From: Casuarina equisetifolia
Lineage: Eukaryota > Streptophyta > Magnoliopsida > Fagales > Casuarinaceae
DNA: 64,000 nucleotides
Direction of reading: 5' to 3'
NCBI GenBank assembly: GCA_028551475.1
Contig: CM052360.1
Location: 20,990,682 to 21,054,681 of the forward strand
Below the pieces are notes generated by a model. It was not told the DNA's origin. It was given only the letters and a program-made list of their open reading frames with translations, and ran no database searches. Both the position numbers and the translations under genes were made by a program. Shown here in pieces: positions 34,230 through 46,500 of this stretch (position 1 is the stretch's first letter; every line of letters begins with the position of its first letter).

Positions 34230-35720
34230 TCCATTTTTGTCCAAAAATTAACTGAAGAGGAGAAGAGTTCTTCTTCCTTATAGAAAATGTTACAGCTTTT
34301 AAAGTTGCTAAACTTTAAAGCGCTGTTTTCTGTTGGGGCCCTGTGGTCAAATCCCAATTATGATATATGACTGGATAAAATGACTGTAAGCGTTGGAGAC
34401 TTTGAACTATAAATTTCTACAGGCTTTTCAAGTTGTTAAATCTTAGAGTTGATGATTTCATTTGGAGCTTTTGGTTATACTTCACTTAATAAACCTTGGA
34501 AGTGTGAAGGAAGTGTTAATCCTTACCAATAATTGTTGGTGAAATTTAGAATAACACTGCAAATTACTTGCAGTTTATGGAGCAGCCGGATGACAGCGTT
34601 ATCCTTTAGTTCATTGTTCTTTTTATTATGAAATTAAAAATCCAATTCCTTAAAACTACTTCATCAATTTCAACAACTTGGGTTTTAAGTTCGCTATTAC
34701 AAACAATCGCCCCACCATGACACATTAAGCCACGTGGTAAAGAGGGTGACTTTCTACAAAGTCTTTTATTACCAAACAAGAGTAGCCACCACCAACAAAG
34801 AACAACAAGGTAAGTTTTCTAGTAAATGCGTGGAACAAAATGTGGAACCCCGTCACCCGACCCCCATCAACCCCAGCAAGTGCTCTGTGGTCTTTCATTC
34901 TAGAACTCCATCTATGGCAGTAACCTAGCACCAGTGTCCTCGTACGTATAACTCGCGCCCTATGCCTTCCGACTCTGTGAGATCAAGGTTTTGATTTAGA
35001 TTAAAATCCTGTTCCTGGGATGCCATGGTCCAGTCTTTGAGGGCCGGATACGATGATAATTGTATAGTCATATGCTATGTGAAGGATTTTGAGTTGCTGT
35101 CACTTTGTCACCTGAGATATGCTATTGACAAAGTTATGCTTATAAATTAACTTTAACCAGATTTACGTTTCTCGACGTCGAAGCGAAGGGCCTTCCGTGT
35201 CTTGCGCTATCGTTTTCTTGTAATGACAACTAGAATATTTTTTTTTAACAACTAGAATAGTTTTCAGTCCAAAAACTGAAGGCAACAATAAAATGGGGGG
35301 ATGGGATCGTGATTTGTGCTTTATCAAATTCAGAATCCAAAAAGCTCAGAACTGCACAATTTGACAATTATAATGTGCATCATTTCAAGAGCGAGAAAGT
35401 TATCTTTAGAGAAAGAAGCAACGGGGCCCACATAAGTAGAGAGGGCAGTGCATTATTGTTAGTGACTTTTTATGGAGCCCTCGTCATATGCACGTGTCAT
35501 ATAAATATATCCATTTGTCAGTATGCATCCATAGAGAGAGAGGAGGACGGGGATGTCCAGGTCAGGTGCATCATTGTTGGTGACTTTTTTATTCAAATAT
35601 CAAAGGTTCATTGTTAATTCAGCCGTTGTCACCAGAGCCTAGAGTATAAATATATAGATACGTTAACATATAGTTCTGCACATGCATTAAGAGAGAGAGA
35701 GAGAGAGAGAGAGAAAGCAG
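34230..35720 (+). repeat. segmental repeat X, copy 2
   Basis: Parallel along its length to 58083-60060 and, in its middle, to 24611-25140. Landmarks in order: GAAAATGTTACAGCTTTT, GTAAGCGTTGGAGAC, GGATGACAGCGTT, GGTAAAGAGGGTGACTTTCTAC, GTACGTATAACTCGCGCCCT, CTATGTGAAGGATTTTGAG, TTACGTTTCTCGACGT and GTGACTTTTTATGGAGC, ending in a GA microsatellite at 35691-35714. Open frames (34725-34931, 35309-35617) are not maintained between copies. This copy lacks the 448-bp insert present in copy 3. Confidence 0.85.
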
Positions 35721-36094
35721 GAGAGAATGAGCTACATTTTGTAATTTCACATATTCCGAACTTAAGCTTTTTTTCATGTGTAATACTAATGTAAATATGC
35801 ATTTGAGAAGAAGATGTATTAAAAATAAATATTATCATACGTTTAAAGTGAAAGGATGGTCTTTGTCTTTATAAGTATTAAGGTTTTTTTCATTTAGCAT
35901 TTTAAGATTTTTGGATAATTCCTCTCCTTGTAGAAGTTTGGATAATGCTTTTTAATCTTTTTGTGTAGAGGAAAACTCACAAATTCAACCTTCTTTCTAG
36001 CTTCACATTTATAAAAATTAATATTTCTTTTGTTTAACTATTAGTCTTAATTTTTATTATCGATCCTAAAAAAATTATATTTCTTATCTGTACA
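35721..36094. other. AT-rich spacer, no gene seen
   Basis: Nothing supported. The minus frame at 35629-35838 is mostly a translated GA microsatellite. Confidence 0.5.
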
Positions 36095-36360
36095 ACTATT
36101 TGTGGAAAGCAAACAAAAGCACAAAAAATGACCCCACCATGATCATCAAGCCATGAAGCAAAGAGGATGACTTTCTACGTACTTGCCCTTCATTACAGAG
36201 CAAGTGCAGCCGCCTCCGCAAAAGAACCACCCGGGTCGGTGTTCTAGTAAATGCATGGCACAAAAGCTGGAATCCCATCAGCCCGACCAATTATGTCGAA
36301 AACTAAATCTGTGGGGCGAAAGCTGGAATCCCATCAGCCCCATCAATTCTTAAGCCTAGC
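36095..36360 (+). repeat. partial copy of repeat X with internal duplication
   Basis: CATCAAGCCATGAAGCAAAG.GGATGACTTTCTAC and GTTCTAGTAAATGCATGGCAC match repeat X near 34725-34840. The string AAAGCTGGAATCCCATCAGCC then occurs twice (about 36263 and 36319), a local tandem duplication of about 56 bp. Confidence 0.7.
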
Positions 36361-36479
36361 CCATGTTTTCGATGAGCCCTAGTTACTGTAATGTTAGGCC
36401 TGAAAACTATTAGTGTACCAGAAAGAGAAAACACGTGACATGGAAAGCGGAATGACGGGGAAATTCAAAATCTTTGAAA

Positions 36480-38640
36480 GCAGATTCTTAATAAGACTTT
36501 CATCGGTTTTACTCAGTTGTAATGATTTCTGAAGATCGGGTTTTGATATTTATCGAAAAGTGTTATACAAAAAAAAAAAGTAAAAATAAAATTGATTTAC
36601 CTGGTAACTAATCTTTTATTTTTTAATGAGAGAATAGTGGGCCTAAAGAAGATAATAAATAAGACCTAGCTGTAAGCTTTAAAGTGGCTTAAAGATGCCT
36701 TCTCTCTGTGTGAGTCTGCACCACCACGAACTCCCCTCTCCTTCCGCTAACCATACGAATCCAGGAAGTTGACGCACTACCGGAGCCCCCTCCTACTCAA
36801 CTGAACGCGGAATTTATTGCTAAATAGACTACATTTTCGCACACTTGGAACTGCACATACTCACGAACTAGGTTGAAGTACCTCATTTTCCACAATTAGA
36901 CGCACGAACTATACCTTTGCTGGCTTCACAGGGCTTACCCAACGCATATAATCTCTAGGCAAGTAAGCCCCCCGTAGAAAAATTTTGTCCTCAAAATTTG
37001 AACCTACTAAATAAGTTTACCGGGTTACGCAGAATTGTCAGTTTTTGTATCTTCAAGATAGTTGCCAGAAAGTAGTTTTCCGGCAGCTGTCCCAGTGGCT
37101 GCAGAGCGACCTGATGGTCAGAAAGCTGCTGAAATCCAACGTTCGTCGTCCCCTTGAAGTGTCGATGCCAGATTATGGCTGGCAGATGCTCTGCTGTTTA
37201 CAGGGTTATGAGCGTTGGTTACAGGTTTGGACCTACGGAGGTCCAAGTTGACAATGATATAAATAAATGTCAAAATTAGCCTTTAAACTTAAATGTTTTG
37301 GCTAAGTGATTGAGTTACATAACATTCGGCACCCACCAACTATGACAAATGAAAGAGTTTGTCAAAAATTACAACAAAGTTAAAACATAAATCTTCTCTC
37401 ATGTTATAGTGTTCAAGCTTTCCCACGAAAACAAATTCCAAAAATTTAATTTTGTTACTTCAAATTTCATTTGCTTCACCTGATAAGTTGCAGGTATTTC
37501 AGGGCCACGTTGATACAAATTTTTTTATCAAAAGAGCACAAGGCTCCTCGCACCCAAAAAAGGAAGAAAGAGGATAACAAATAATGACCTAGTTGCACGC
37601 TTTTAAAGTGGCTTAATGATGCCTTATGTATTTGGAGCCTGTATATTATATGCCTTCGTCATCAAATTAAAAGATTTAAGCCTAAAGGGTTAGTTTTGAT
37701 ATTTTATTTAAATATTATCTTTACCTTAAGTTATAAGCCTAAACTTGTTATTGGTTCCTACAAGCCCATAATAAACTGCCACACTTTTTGAGTGCTATTC
37801 TAATTCACCTACTCAAGTACCTTTTTTGTGAGTAACCCTTTTCATAAATTGTCCCCCTCTTAGTTTGAACTCAGAATATAGGACTAGTTCTAATATTATT
37901 TGTTATATCTAAACCATTAACCCAAAAAAATCTAAGTTTAGGGACTAATTTCATCAATTTTATTTAAATAGCATTCCTAACAATGATTCCTATGAGCCTA
38001 ATTCTGCTAGACCTCTCGGATGACCGTAATGCTCCACCAATGAAGTACAACCAATGAAAGAGGCTGTCAAAAGTGCCGCTGTCCGACACCTAGCAAGGCT
38101 GAAATATAAGACCTTTCTCTTGTTATAGTGTTCCAAACTTCCCACAAAAACAAATTTTGGAAATTTTAATATTGTTTCTTCAAAAATCAGTTGTTTCACC
38201 AATAAATTTGGATGCTTCAAGAGCACGTTGGTACAGAAATGTAGGGCAACTGAAAATCTTCCAAAGCAGAGATTCTTACTAAGGCTTTCTTCGGTTATCT
38301 TTAGTTGTAATGTTTTCCAGAAATTGCTTTTCGGTATTTTATGCAAACAGTAATGGGCTCCTCACATTTTACGAAAATTTAATTACTTGGTAACTTATCT
38401 TTTTATATATTAATGAGAAAGAGTCTGCTTAAAGATATAAAAGAAGAAAGAAGTTTATAAACGAAGGTCTAGTTGCATGCTTTTTGGAGTGGCTTAATGA
38501 TGCCTTCTCCCTCTGGAGCCTACACCACCCACGAGAATCTTAACTAAAGTGCGAGTAAAGATATACAGTTTCTATCACAGTTGAACCTTAGTGGTTGCAA
38601 TTATTAGCTGTGCTGTTGTGGGGGCCTGGAGTGTACAATT
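36480..38640 (+). repeat. three copies of the DUF247 upstream segment
   Basis: Segments at about 36480-36740, 37330-37640 and 38000-38640 share GTAATGATTTC.GAAGAT, AAAGTGGCTTAA.GATGCCTTCTC, CTGCACCACC and, in the last, GGTTGCAATTATTAGCTGTG. The same series occurs at 41430-41720, directly upstream of the DUF247 gene. They look like repeated duplications of that gene's 5' flank without the gene. The frame at 37990-38346 (minus) is unsupported. Confidence 0.7.
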
Positions 38641-39199
38641 CAGTTTGGGATTGTTTGCGGAAAAATAACTGAATAAAGACTTCACTTTTAGAAGAATTTT
38701 ATTTTATTTTATTTTTTAAATTTATTATTTTTTATTATAACTCACTTAAAGGGAGGGGAGCGAGTGTCTTAAACCCTTGGATAGACAAGTCAGGGGCACG
38801 TGGCACTTTTGCCAGTAGGCCAAGGGGACACCCTAGACGAATTTTATTGAAGTCTAGATATTGATTAAAACTCTTGAAAATCTACTATGAGGCTTTAGAT
38901 AAAATTTTTGTATTCTCTACTAAAAATAAAATGTCATTAGCAAAGCTAAGGTAAGTTACCTTTTATTCAAGCATCTCAATGATATTAACACAATACGACA
39001 TTTATAGTCTACCAAACAACCTAATACTACCTCTATAGCAATTACAAACAAGTGTAAAGGATAACGGGTCCCTTATCTAAGCATTTTACTAGTGAGAAGC
39101 AACCAACAAGCTTCCATAAATATTTAACTAAAAACTTAGCTATTTTTCCGTAAGCCATCACTCATTCAATAAAACACACTAGAAAGTTCATTGCTTTCA
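38641..39199. other. intergenic DNA, no gene seen
   Basis: Nothing recognisable. It may contain the badly decayed 3' end of the minus-strand LINE that lies to the right. Confidence 0.4.
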
Positions 39200-41290
39200 T
39201 TACCGTTTGTAAAAATGATATATAGGTAGGTGCTCTGGAGTCAAAAGAATACTGTTTGTTATCTTTCTCCCTTTTGAAAAAGCAAATTGACTGTCAAAGC
39301 CTATGCTTGGTAGGATGATTGTTAACCTATTAGATATGAGTTTTGTAACACATTTGTATATAATATTGTACCATGAAATTAGCCTATACTGGGATACTTT
39401 CATGGGATTTGGAACTTTTGGAATTAAGGTGAGATATATGGCATTAGATCTTTAAGCATATGTCTTGATGTGATGTAAGATTAGACGGTCTTCAAGGTGT
39501 CATGTCCCACTATGTTCCATGAAGCTTTAAAGAACTTAGTACCATAACCATCTAGACTAGGTGCATTATCATTCTTCATTAAGAATATGGCATTTTTGCT
39601 TTTCTAGTAAGGTAGGAATAGATGCGACATTGTCCATGAAGTGGGATTGTACATCTTGCTTATACTTTTCCTAACAAATGTCTCACTGATAGGCACTTGG
39701 GTTGGCTTGTAGATAAGAAGGTATTGATAGTATTTGATAAGTGCATCCTTGATGATGGGGCATGATCATCTCATATAGTTTCATCTTATAGTGCAATAAA
39801 GCATATCTTGGACCTATTTCTTCTTGATTGGATGGTTTTCAAATTACAAAAATAGATAGAACTTTAAACCAGCAAATATAACTTTTAAACCCTAGATTTT
39901 TGCTTTAGTAAGCTCTCTTTTGTTTTTAGCAAATTAAAATGTCTCTTTGCTATTTGAGCCTCTTCTATGATAATAGTTCCTTTTGATGTCTAAGGTATTT
40001 CTAGTTTCTTGAACCTACATGCTCATGCTATTGAAATGTTGCCTATTAAATTCATGAACACGCATGCTTATACTATAAAAGGAAATCCACTACTTTTGTT
40101 GCATGTCACGTTTCTTCCTACAAGGGGAAGAAATATTGAATTGACTAATCAACATATCAAAGAACTAGAAAAGGCATTTTTAGTTCTAGGTGCTCTTAAG
40201 TTAATCTTGGTTATGGTTAATGAATAATTTGAAGTTCTACAGCACAGGAATTAGGCTTGAGCTTCAAAAAAATTTTGATTTCAACAAAAATTAACCATAA
40301 CCTTATCTATCTTACTCATAGTTAATCCCTAGTTTTCATGTTTGTCAAGTAAATAGTGGTCTAAAATATTTTACATTTTCTAGGCTAGCTTCTTGCAAAC
40401 ATTGCACTAAATCCTCTATCTCTAGGTTCCAACCATATGGATGATCTAAATCCTCATCCCTCCCCTTCTTTCTTAGAGGCATGTAGTGGCATTGAAATGT
40501 CCACTAATTATCTATGGATGATCTTATAGGTACTTGCATGTCTTTCAATTGGATTATTTGAACTATAAAGAAAGGAAAGAAAATACTTTGTTCTATCCAC
40601 AATAGATTCCACTTCAAAGTGCATTATTTGGTTAGATTGTTTAAGCGAGTTGAGAGAAACTTATCCTAGATTCCAACTTAAAATATTCTTACATAGTTGT
40701 CATCTAGTTATTATTATAATAGGTTCAGTCCTTATAAATAGCATCTTGAACCCTCCTTTTATTTATTGACTCAACTTGAGTTTTTAACAAAGCAATAATC
40801 AACAATTTGTACTCTTTAATAAGTAGACTAACTTCCTTACGCTTAGAGGGGTCATTTAACCTTTTCGTATTCTATGAAGCAATAACCATTAAGGTATTTT
40901 GGAAATGGCTCCAGTTCCTATGAGTTTCTTTTTTTTCTTGGGTGCACTTTTCATACTTATATTTCTTTTCTTAACCTTGCCATCCTTTTTTAATGTTTCA
41001 ATAGAATCCTTAACCTTTTGCCTGCATGAGGAAAGTGGTAAGGATTGATATCTTCAACAACTTGATTCCTTTCAATAGTATCACTTGATGTGGGAGTTTT
41101 CTTCTTAGATAGTTTAGGGGGTGATGTCTTGATTGCTTTCCTCCTAATAACAACTTTCCATACATCCGTAGCCTCTCTTGTCCTCTTGACCTCCATTTCC
41201 TAGTCATCTTGAGTTTTTATGGACATGTCATTTCTAAGTGGCCAAGCACCTTTCATTGCTTTCATACTTCAGGTTTTGTTGGTATTGTAC
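39200..41290 (-). mobile_element. degenerate LINE (L1-type), minus strand
   Basis: Reading leftward: a zinc-knuckle-end fragment of ORF1 (KVLGHLEMTCP, about 41250), its basic tail (40990-41207), an endonuclease-like stretch (GWNLEIEDLVQCLQEASLENVKYF, about 40400), the RT N-terminal block (NDNAPSLDGYGTKFFKASWN, about 39550), and YNIIYKCVTKLISNRL...QFAFSKGR (39200-39403), which matches the RT motif RPISL.N.IYK..TK..ANRL...Q.AF..GR. Many stops and frameshifts interrupt it. The catalytic palm and 3' end are not recognisable. It is a dead element. Confidence 0.8.
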
Positions 41291-41429
41291 CTTTACAGAT
41301 ATCATCTATACCTTCTTGTCTAAGAGGTCAAATACATCTATGAATGGTTTTGTATAATACACTTCAATACAAATTCATGCATAATTCAATTTCTTCATTT
41401 GTTCAGTAAGGTTATGTACAACAACAGTC

Positions 41430-41760
41430 TACCAATTGTAATGATTTCTAAAGATTGGTTTTTGATATTTTATGGTAGTAGTACCGGCTTCCTCGCACTC
41501 AGAAAAGGAAGAAAAAAGATAACGAATAATGAACTGTTTCATGTTTCTAAAGTGGCTTAATGATGACTTGTTCCTCTGGGCTCTGCACCACCCACGAAAA
41601 TCTAAAGCAAAAGGCAAGTAAAGATATACAAGTTTCTGTCAAGGTTGCGAACCTGCGTGGTTGCAATTATTAGCTGTGCTGTTGCGGGACCTGTGGCGAA
41701 GAATCTAATAGAATTGAGGAACGACTTCACTTTCAGAGGAACTTGTATCAAACATCTGGG
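41430..41760 (+). repeat. DUF247 5' flank, fourth copy of the segment
   Basis: Contains TTGTAATGATTTCTAAAGAT, AAAGTGGCTTAATGATGAC, CTGCACCACCCACGA and GGTTGCAATTATTAGCTGTGCTG, in the same order as at 38000-38640. It is the copy that actually sits next to a gene. Confidence 0.75.
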
Positions 41761-41778
41761 GTGAGGGACTTTCTAGCT

Positions 41779-41785
41779 TATAAAC
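41779..41785 (+). promoter_or_regulatory. candidate TATA box of the DUF247 gene
   Basis: TATAAAC, about 125 bp upstream of the proposed ATG at 41904. It is placed sensibly for the proposed exon 1, but is otherwise unsupported. Confidence 0.4.
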
Positions 41786-42455
41786 AAAGAGGCAGCTCCC
41801 TTCTTTTGGTGGGAGAGCAAAACTGCTTCTTATCCAAAATAGAGCCAGAGGACTTTGCAGCTCTTCTTCTTGATCTACCAAGGCAAAAAAGAGTCACATC
41901 TTCATGGCAGGTAGAGTACCGTTCTTTATTTGTCTCTCTTTATCTCTTCCTTCGGATTACAGATCTTTCTGTTGTATCATCACTTAGGTTTCCAAGTTTG
42001 GACTATTCTATACCCTTTCTGTTAGAGCTCAAAGTTACTTATGATTAACATACCAATGATTTTGGATTATTACAGAACATTTGTGCTGGAAACAATAAGT
42101 TGTATTAGTTTGACATTTTTTCCTCTCATGAGCATCTTTTTCCTTTTCTAAAAGTAGAAGTAATTCTGGATATAATAGGCTTTAAGTATCTGACATAATT
42201 ATTTGACATTTGATACTCCATAGATTCAATAGGTATAACAAGAAGAACTTTAACAACAAGTGAAAAGGTTTTTCTAGACATATAATTCTTTGTTTCTTTT
42301 TGCTCTTGGGCAACAAAGTGAGGTTTTAGAAAAGACCAATGAATGACAAAAGGGAAGATTTACTCCACAAAACAAGTTAGTTTGCACTTTTGATTTTACC
42401 TCTCCTTTTTTATGATAATTTTTGTTCTGATGGCTTTGACAAATTTATAATGACC

Positions 42456-42504
42456 TATACATATATATATGTGTATATATATATACATATATACATATAT
42501 GTAT
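42456..42504. repeat. TA/TATG microsatellite in the proposed DUF247 intron
   Basis: An alternating TA-rich tract with ATATGTGTAT and ACATAT interruptions, about 49 bp long, partly palindromic. Confidence 0.85.
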
Positions 42505-42539
42505 CTCCTTTTTCTCTTTCTTTCTTTTTTTTTCCCTGA

Positions 42540-43010
42540 GTTGTACTTTCCATACTGTTATCTCCTTTGATAACTTTGCCATCCTTTTTTGACACTTCAA
42601 TAAAATTCTTAACCTTTTTACTCCATGAGACAAGTGGTGGCGACTCATCCCCTTACGAATTGTACTGCTCTTGACATTTTTTTTTCTTTTCTCGGAGTTG
42701 TAGTAATAACCTGAGGTTGGTTAGGATTACTAATGGGCTATTGTTTGGATTGATATCTTCACCAACTTTATCGTCCTGAGTAAGTTCACTTGATGTGTTA
42801 GTTACCTCTAGGGGATGAAGGCTTGATTAATTTCTTCATGGTAACAACTATCCATCCATCCATAGCCTCTTTTGTTGCTTCGACTTCCATTTCCTTACAC
42901 TCTTTAGTCGCCTTAGTCATGTTTGGACATGTCGTATCTAAGTTGCCAAGCACCTCACATTCCTTGGATATCTTAGGTTTCCATTTATACTCTACCCTTC
43001 TAGAAATCAA
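42540..43010 (-). mobile_element. LINE ORF1 fragment, minus strand
   Basis: The minus frame at 42798-43010 contains ECEVLGNLDTTCPN.T.ATKECKEMEVEATKEAMDGW, parallel to the fragment at 41010-41290 (KVLGHLEMTCP...MEVKRTREATDVW). This is the end of the zinc-knuckle region of an L1-type ORF1. Downstream at about 42600 LSHGVKRLRILLK parallels FPHAGKRLRILLK. It lies inside the proposed DUF247 intron. Confidence 0.7.
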
Positions 43011-44013
43011 ATTTTGATCCTTAAAACAAAACTGAAAGAACTACAAACAACTAATACATTGGGTCTTCTTTCTAGTTTTGCACATGCATTCAATAAAACT
43101 GAAATCTCATACATCCATAAAGTGGATTGCAAAGAAACTCAAACAGGAAAAGTGGTCAAATATATATAAAAGATTTTTCGGACACATATGTCTTTCTAAA
43201 TTGTCCTTTTTTTTTTTGTAATTAATGAAACATGTATGTGTTTGTGTCTCTAGTGACCTGTATCGTAATTAAGGAAATGTATGTAGATGATATCTTTTGT
43301 TATCCTTACCTCTTGTTTGATCACATTACTCGGATCTTCCAGGTTCAGTAGACATAAGCAATTTGAGAAGTGAAATAAAGGTGAAGTTGGATGGCTTGAC
43401 CCCCTTGTCCCCTGATTGCTGTATTTATAGTGCTCCTCTGCGACTACGTCTTGGCAATGAAAAGTCCTATACACCAAAAGTAGTCTCTATTGGCCCGCTT
43501 TATCATGGTAAACAAGAATTTCAAGCCATGGAAAAACATAAAATAAGGTACCTAAACTTTCTTGTTGGAGGCAGAGAATTGATTCTGGAGGACTTTATCG
43601 GTATTGTAAAGCGAAACGAAGAAAAGCTGCCGAACTGTTATGCTGAAGCAATTGAGTTTAGACGTGAGGAATTGAGCGAAATCATTCTAGTGGATGCTAC
43701 CTTCATCATTGCTTTCTTACTCGAGTTTCAATTTCGTGAGTTGCGAGATGATCATGACCGCATATTTGGAAGACTGTGGATGATACAGGACATATGGCTT
43801 GACATACTGTTACTCGAAAATCAGCTTCCTTTCTTCATTCTTTGTGACCTTTACAGTTGTCTCCTGAAAGTCAAACCCGAAACTCGGGAGGTCAGCATTT
43901 TTGACCTCTCATTGATATTCGTCAAAGATATAGTCCATCTGAATGTTGACACAAGAAATTGGGTAACTGCCGGAACTAAACATTTTGTTGATCTTCTAAG
44001 GCGCTTATATTTG

Positions 44014-44139
44014 AACGAGCAAGGTGGAGGAGGGAACGGGCAAGGTGGAGGAGGGAACGAGCAAGGGGGAGGAGGTAATGGGCAAGTTGGAGGAGGTAAT
44101 GGGCAAGTTGGAGGAGGGAACGGGCAAGGTGGAGACAAG
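44014..44139 (+). repeat. coding 21-bp minisatellite in DUF247 (six Gly-rich units)
   Basis: Six tandem units of 21 nt encode N-(E/G)-Q-(G/V)-G-G-G, the last unit ending GDK. Units differ by a few silent or conservative changes (AAC/AAT, GGT/GTT). The array stays exactly in frame and lies in the variable linker between the N- and C-terminal conserved blocks of the DUF247 protein. Copy number is likely to vary between individuals. Confidence 0.95.
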
Positions 44140-44717
44140 AAAGGTGAAGGGGAAAAAGCAACACCGCCTACGCCCAGCATAACAGAGTTATCCCTTGCTG
44201 GGTCAGGGATAAAGAGTTTGAAATTGGGTCAGGTGAAAACCTACTCGGCCTAAAATTCGAGAATGGAGTTTTAGAAATTCCAAAACTTATTATAAGTGAG
44301 GAAACAGAAACCCTACTCCGTAATGTACTTGCCTTTGAGCAATGCTATTGCAAAAAATATAGGATCAATGAATATGTGTTCATCATGAATCGGCTTGTTA
44401 ATAGTCAAAAGGATGTGAAAATTATGTTCAAGTACGGAATTGTGGAGAACAGGCTTGCTAATAATAAGCGAGGTTCGTTTCTCATGAACAACCTTATAGA
44501 CGGAGTTAAAGTGAATTTTGGTGAATTGTATTTTGCTCGTCTTTGTAAGGATTTGGACAATTACTACAAGAAAACATGGCGCAAGTGGATGGTCGACTTG
44601 AGACAAAAACATTTCAAAACACCGTGGACCACTATATCTTTATTTGCAGGTGCAACCCTACTTATCCTCACTTTCATACAAACGGTGTACTCCACAAGGT
44701 CTTCCAAATTGACATAG

Positions 44718-46500
44718 GCCTTAAAATGTCACCATTTCACTATTCCATGGCAGTTCGTTCTCATTTTGGTGTAGCCATACCTGTTTTTGTGCTTATATCC
44801 TGTTACTGTTAAATGTAAACATTGTCAGTGCTCTGTTGTTGTGTTAAAAACTGCTTTTCTTCTAGAACCGTTATGATAAGCTGTGTAGTTTTCTAAAACA
44901 ATATATACTGTTATGTTTGTACTGTCTTTCTATCAATTAAATGATCATACTTGAGTGCTTGGTAATAATAAATTCTGCCTCATCTTAGTTAAATTTTCCT
45001 TTCTGTACTTCATAGACTTTTCAGTTTGTCTCATAAATAATCTGGGCAGACTTCAAAGGCTAAATGCACCCTGGGTGCTTGTCCATGTTGGTCTAAGAAG
45101 TAGAACCAAGAACACAGAGTGTGTAATAAGGAAACTGAGAAGCACATCAGGATTTGTGTGCTCTTCAAAGCTCTAGACATAGAGCTTGTGATTGTAAGCG
45201 AACTAAAAGTAAATGTTGAGGTACTGGGTTTTCGTTGTTCGACTCCTACTTATTGTTGAGTTTCCAAGACATTCTCTCTCAATTGGAGCTTCTCTTGGAA
45301 AACTTAAAATATCGTATGCAAAAGGCCAGCACAGTATCTATCCAATGAAAAATTAGGCCATCGCTATCACTGACGGCCATTATATCTCGTCTTTCATAAG
45401 CAGCAATGAGTGGATGATAAGACCATGCTTGACTTCAAAGGGAGCATATAACCAGTTGAAACTAAATCCAAACTACACTGGAGGCAGGTAATTAGGTTGT
45501 AATTCTAAATGATCATAAAAAAGAATTGTACAAAACTTGAATGTAATAGCTTCTTTCTCATTTTCTGAAGTAAAACAAATATTTATTCGATTATTATAAA
45601 AGAAAATAGAAATTCAAGATTTTGAATCAAAAGTTATATTCTATGAGTTAAACATAAATAACAGAGTTCGAAGCCTTAGAGTTTCCGATGATTTCTAAGA
45701 TTTATGCTTGAACAACAATACCTTTGTTAACATTGATTTGTACCTAGGTGAATGACATATTTGAGTGCCATCAAGCCTTTCTTTTGGAAAAAGAGCAGAA
45801 CATTGACTTTGAAAAAAACACATGTTTGAAACTGCTTCAATAAGCAATGCATGATCTCCTGATGGGTGTTATTCAAGCGGACTCAAAAACCTTGGTTACT
45901 TTTCGAACAATGGCGAACTTTGAAAGAAAAGGTTAAATATAAACCATTTGGGACCACATTATAATGCTGAGAATCATTTTCCACAAGTTGTATTTAATTG
46001 GATTTTGTAACTTTAGTTAAGACTACACCTTAGAGGAAAGTATCATCATTTCTACCCAGATTGTTTGATTACTATGGTCAACTTTTCATCAGAGAAAGAT
46101 TACCTTCACGCCTTGATGTTTTCAAGGAAAGGCTATTTGAAATAGGCGTACTTGACGGTAAATTGTCGATTAGCTGCTGCTAATAAATGGTGGGAACTTA
46201 CATTTTGTGCAACGTAAGTAGGAAGGACAGATCGAGTTCAAGTAAAAAAAAGAAGAGGCGCTAATATCCGGAATTGGCAGAAATCTCTTCTATAATTAAA
46301 CAGGCAAAGTAGAGAAAATTTTTGATAAATGTCTAGTTCAATTGGGAGTAGATATTGCTTTAGAATAAGAAATCTCAAGTTTGATATTTGAGCGTATAAG
46401 TTTGGGTGTATGTGTTAATTAAAAATAAAATAAAATTCAATTTGGACTCACATTTAAATTTGGGTCTATTGAAAACTTATTTGACCCCTCAACTCAATAA
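44718..46500. other. DUF247 3' flank, duplicated elsewhere
   Basis: No gene. The flank at 44720-44960 parallels 46945-47150, and 45455-45560 (AAATCCAAACTACACTGGA, GAATGTAATAGCT) parallels 51815-51910. The frame at 44955-45176 is unsupported. Confidence 0.55.

Larger units (their letters stand above)
41904..44717 (+). pseudogene. DUF247 family protein gene with one frameshift
   Basis: Exon 2 (from 43343 after TTCCAG) begins VDISNLRSEIKVKL and carries the DUF247 hallmarks: CCIYSAPLRLRLGN, KVVSIGPLYHGKQEFQAME.HK, LLENQLPFFILCDLY, and after a Gly-rich linker KFENGVLEIPKLIISEETE, AFEQC and a C-terminal membrane segment (about TTISLFAGATLLILTFIQTV) before the stop at 44717. A mini-exon ATGGCAG at 41904-41910 with a GT donor would supply the start and joins in phase (intron 1432 bp); this is inferred. 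The frame breaks at 44212-44217 (AAG AG TTT), where two extra bases shift translation into a stop at 44251; homology continues at once in the new frame. Without the shift the protein would be about 455 residues, normal for the family. DUF247 proteins are membrane-associated and of unknown function; some sit at grass self-incompatibility loci. The lesion is recent or a sequence error. Confidence 0.8.

Noticed and set aside
34725..34931. Opposite-strand open frames in repeat X
   Set aside because: The corresponding positions in the other copies (24827-25009, 59101-59298, 36096-36290) carry indels and stops that do not preserve the frame.
43851..44180. Proline-rich minus-strand open frame of 109 codons
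   Set aside because: It is the antisense of the DUF247 Gly-rich minisatellite; the repeat keeps all frames open.
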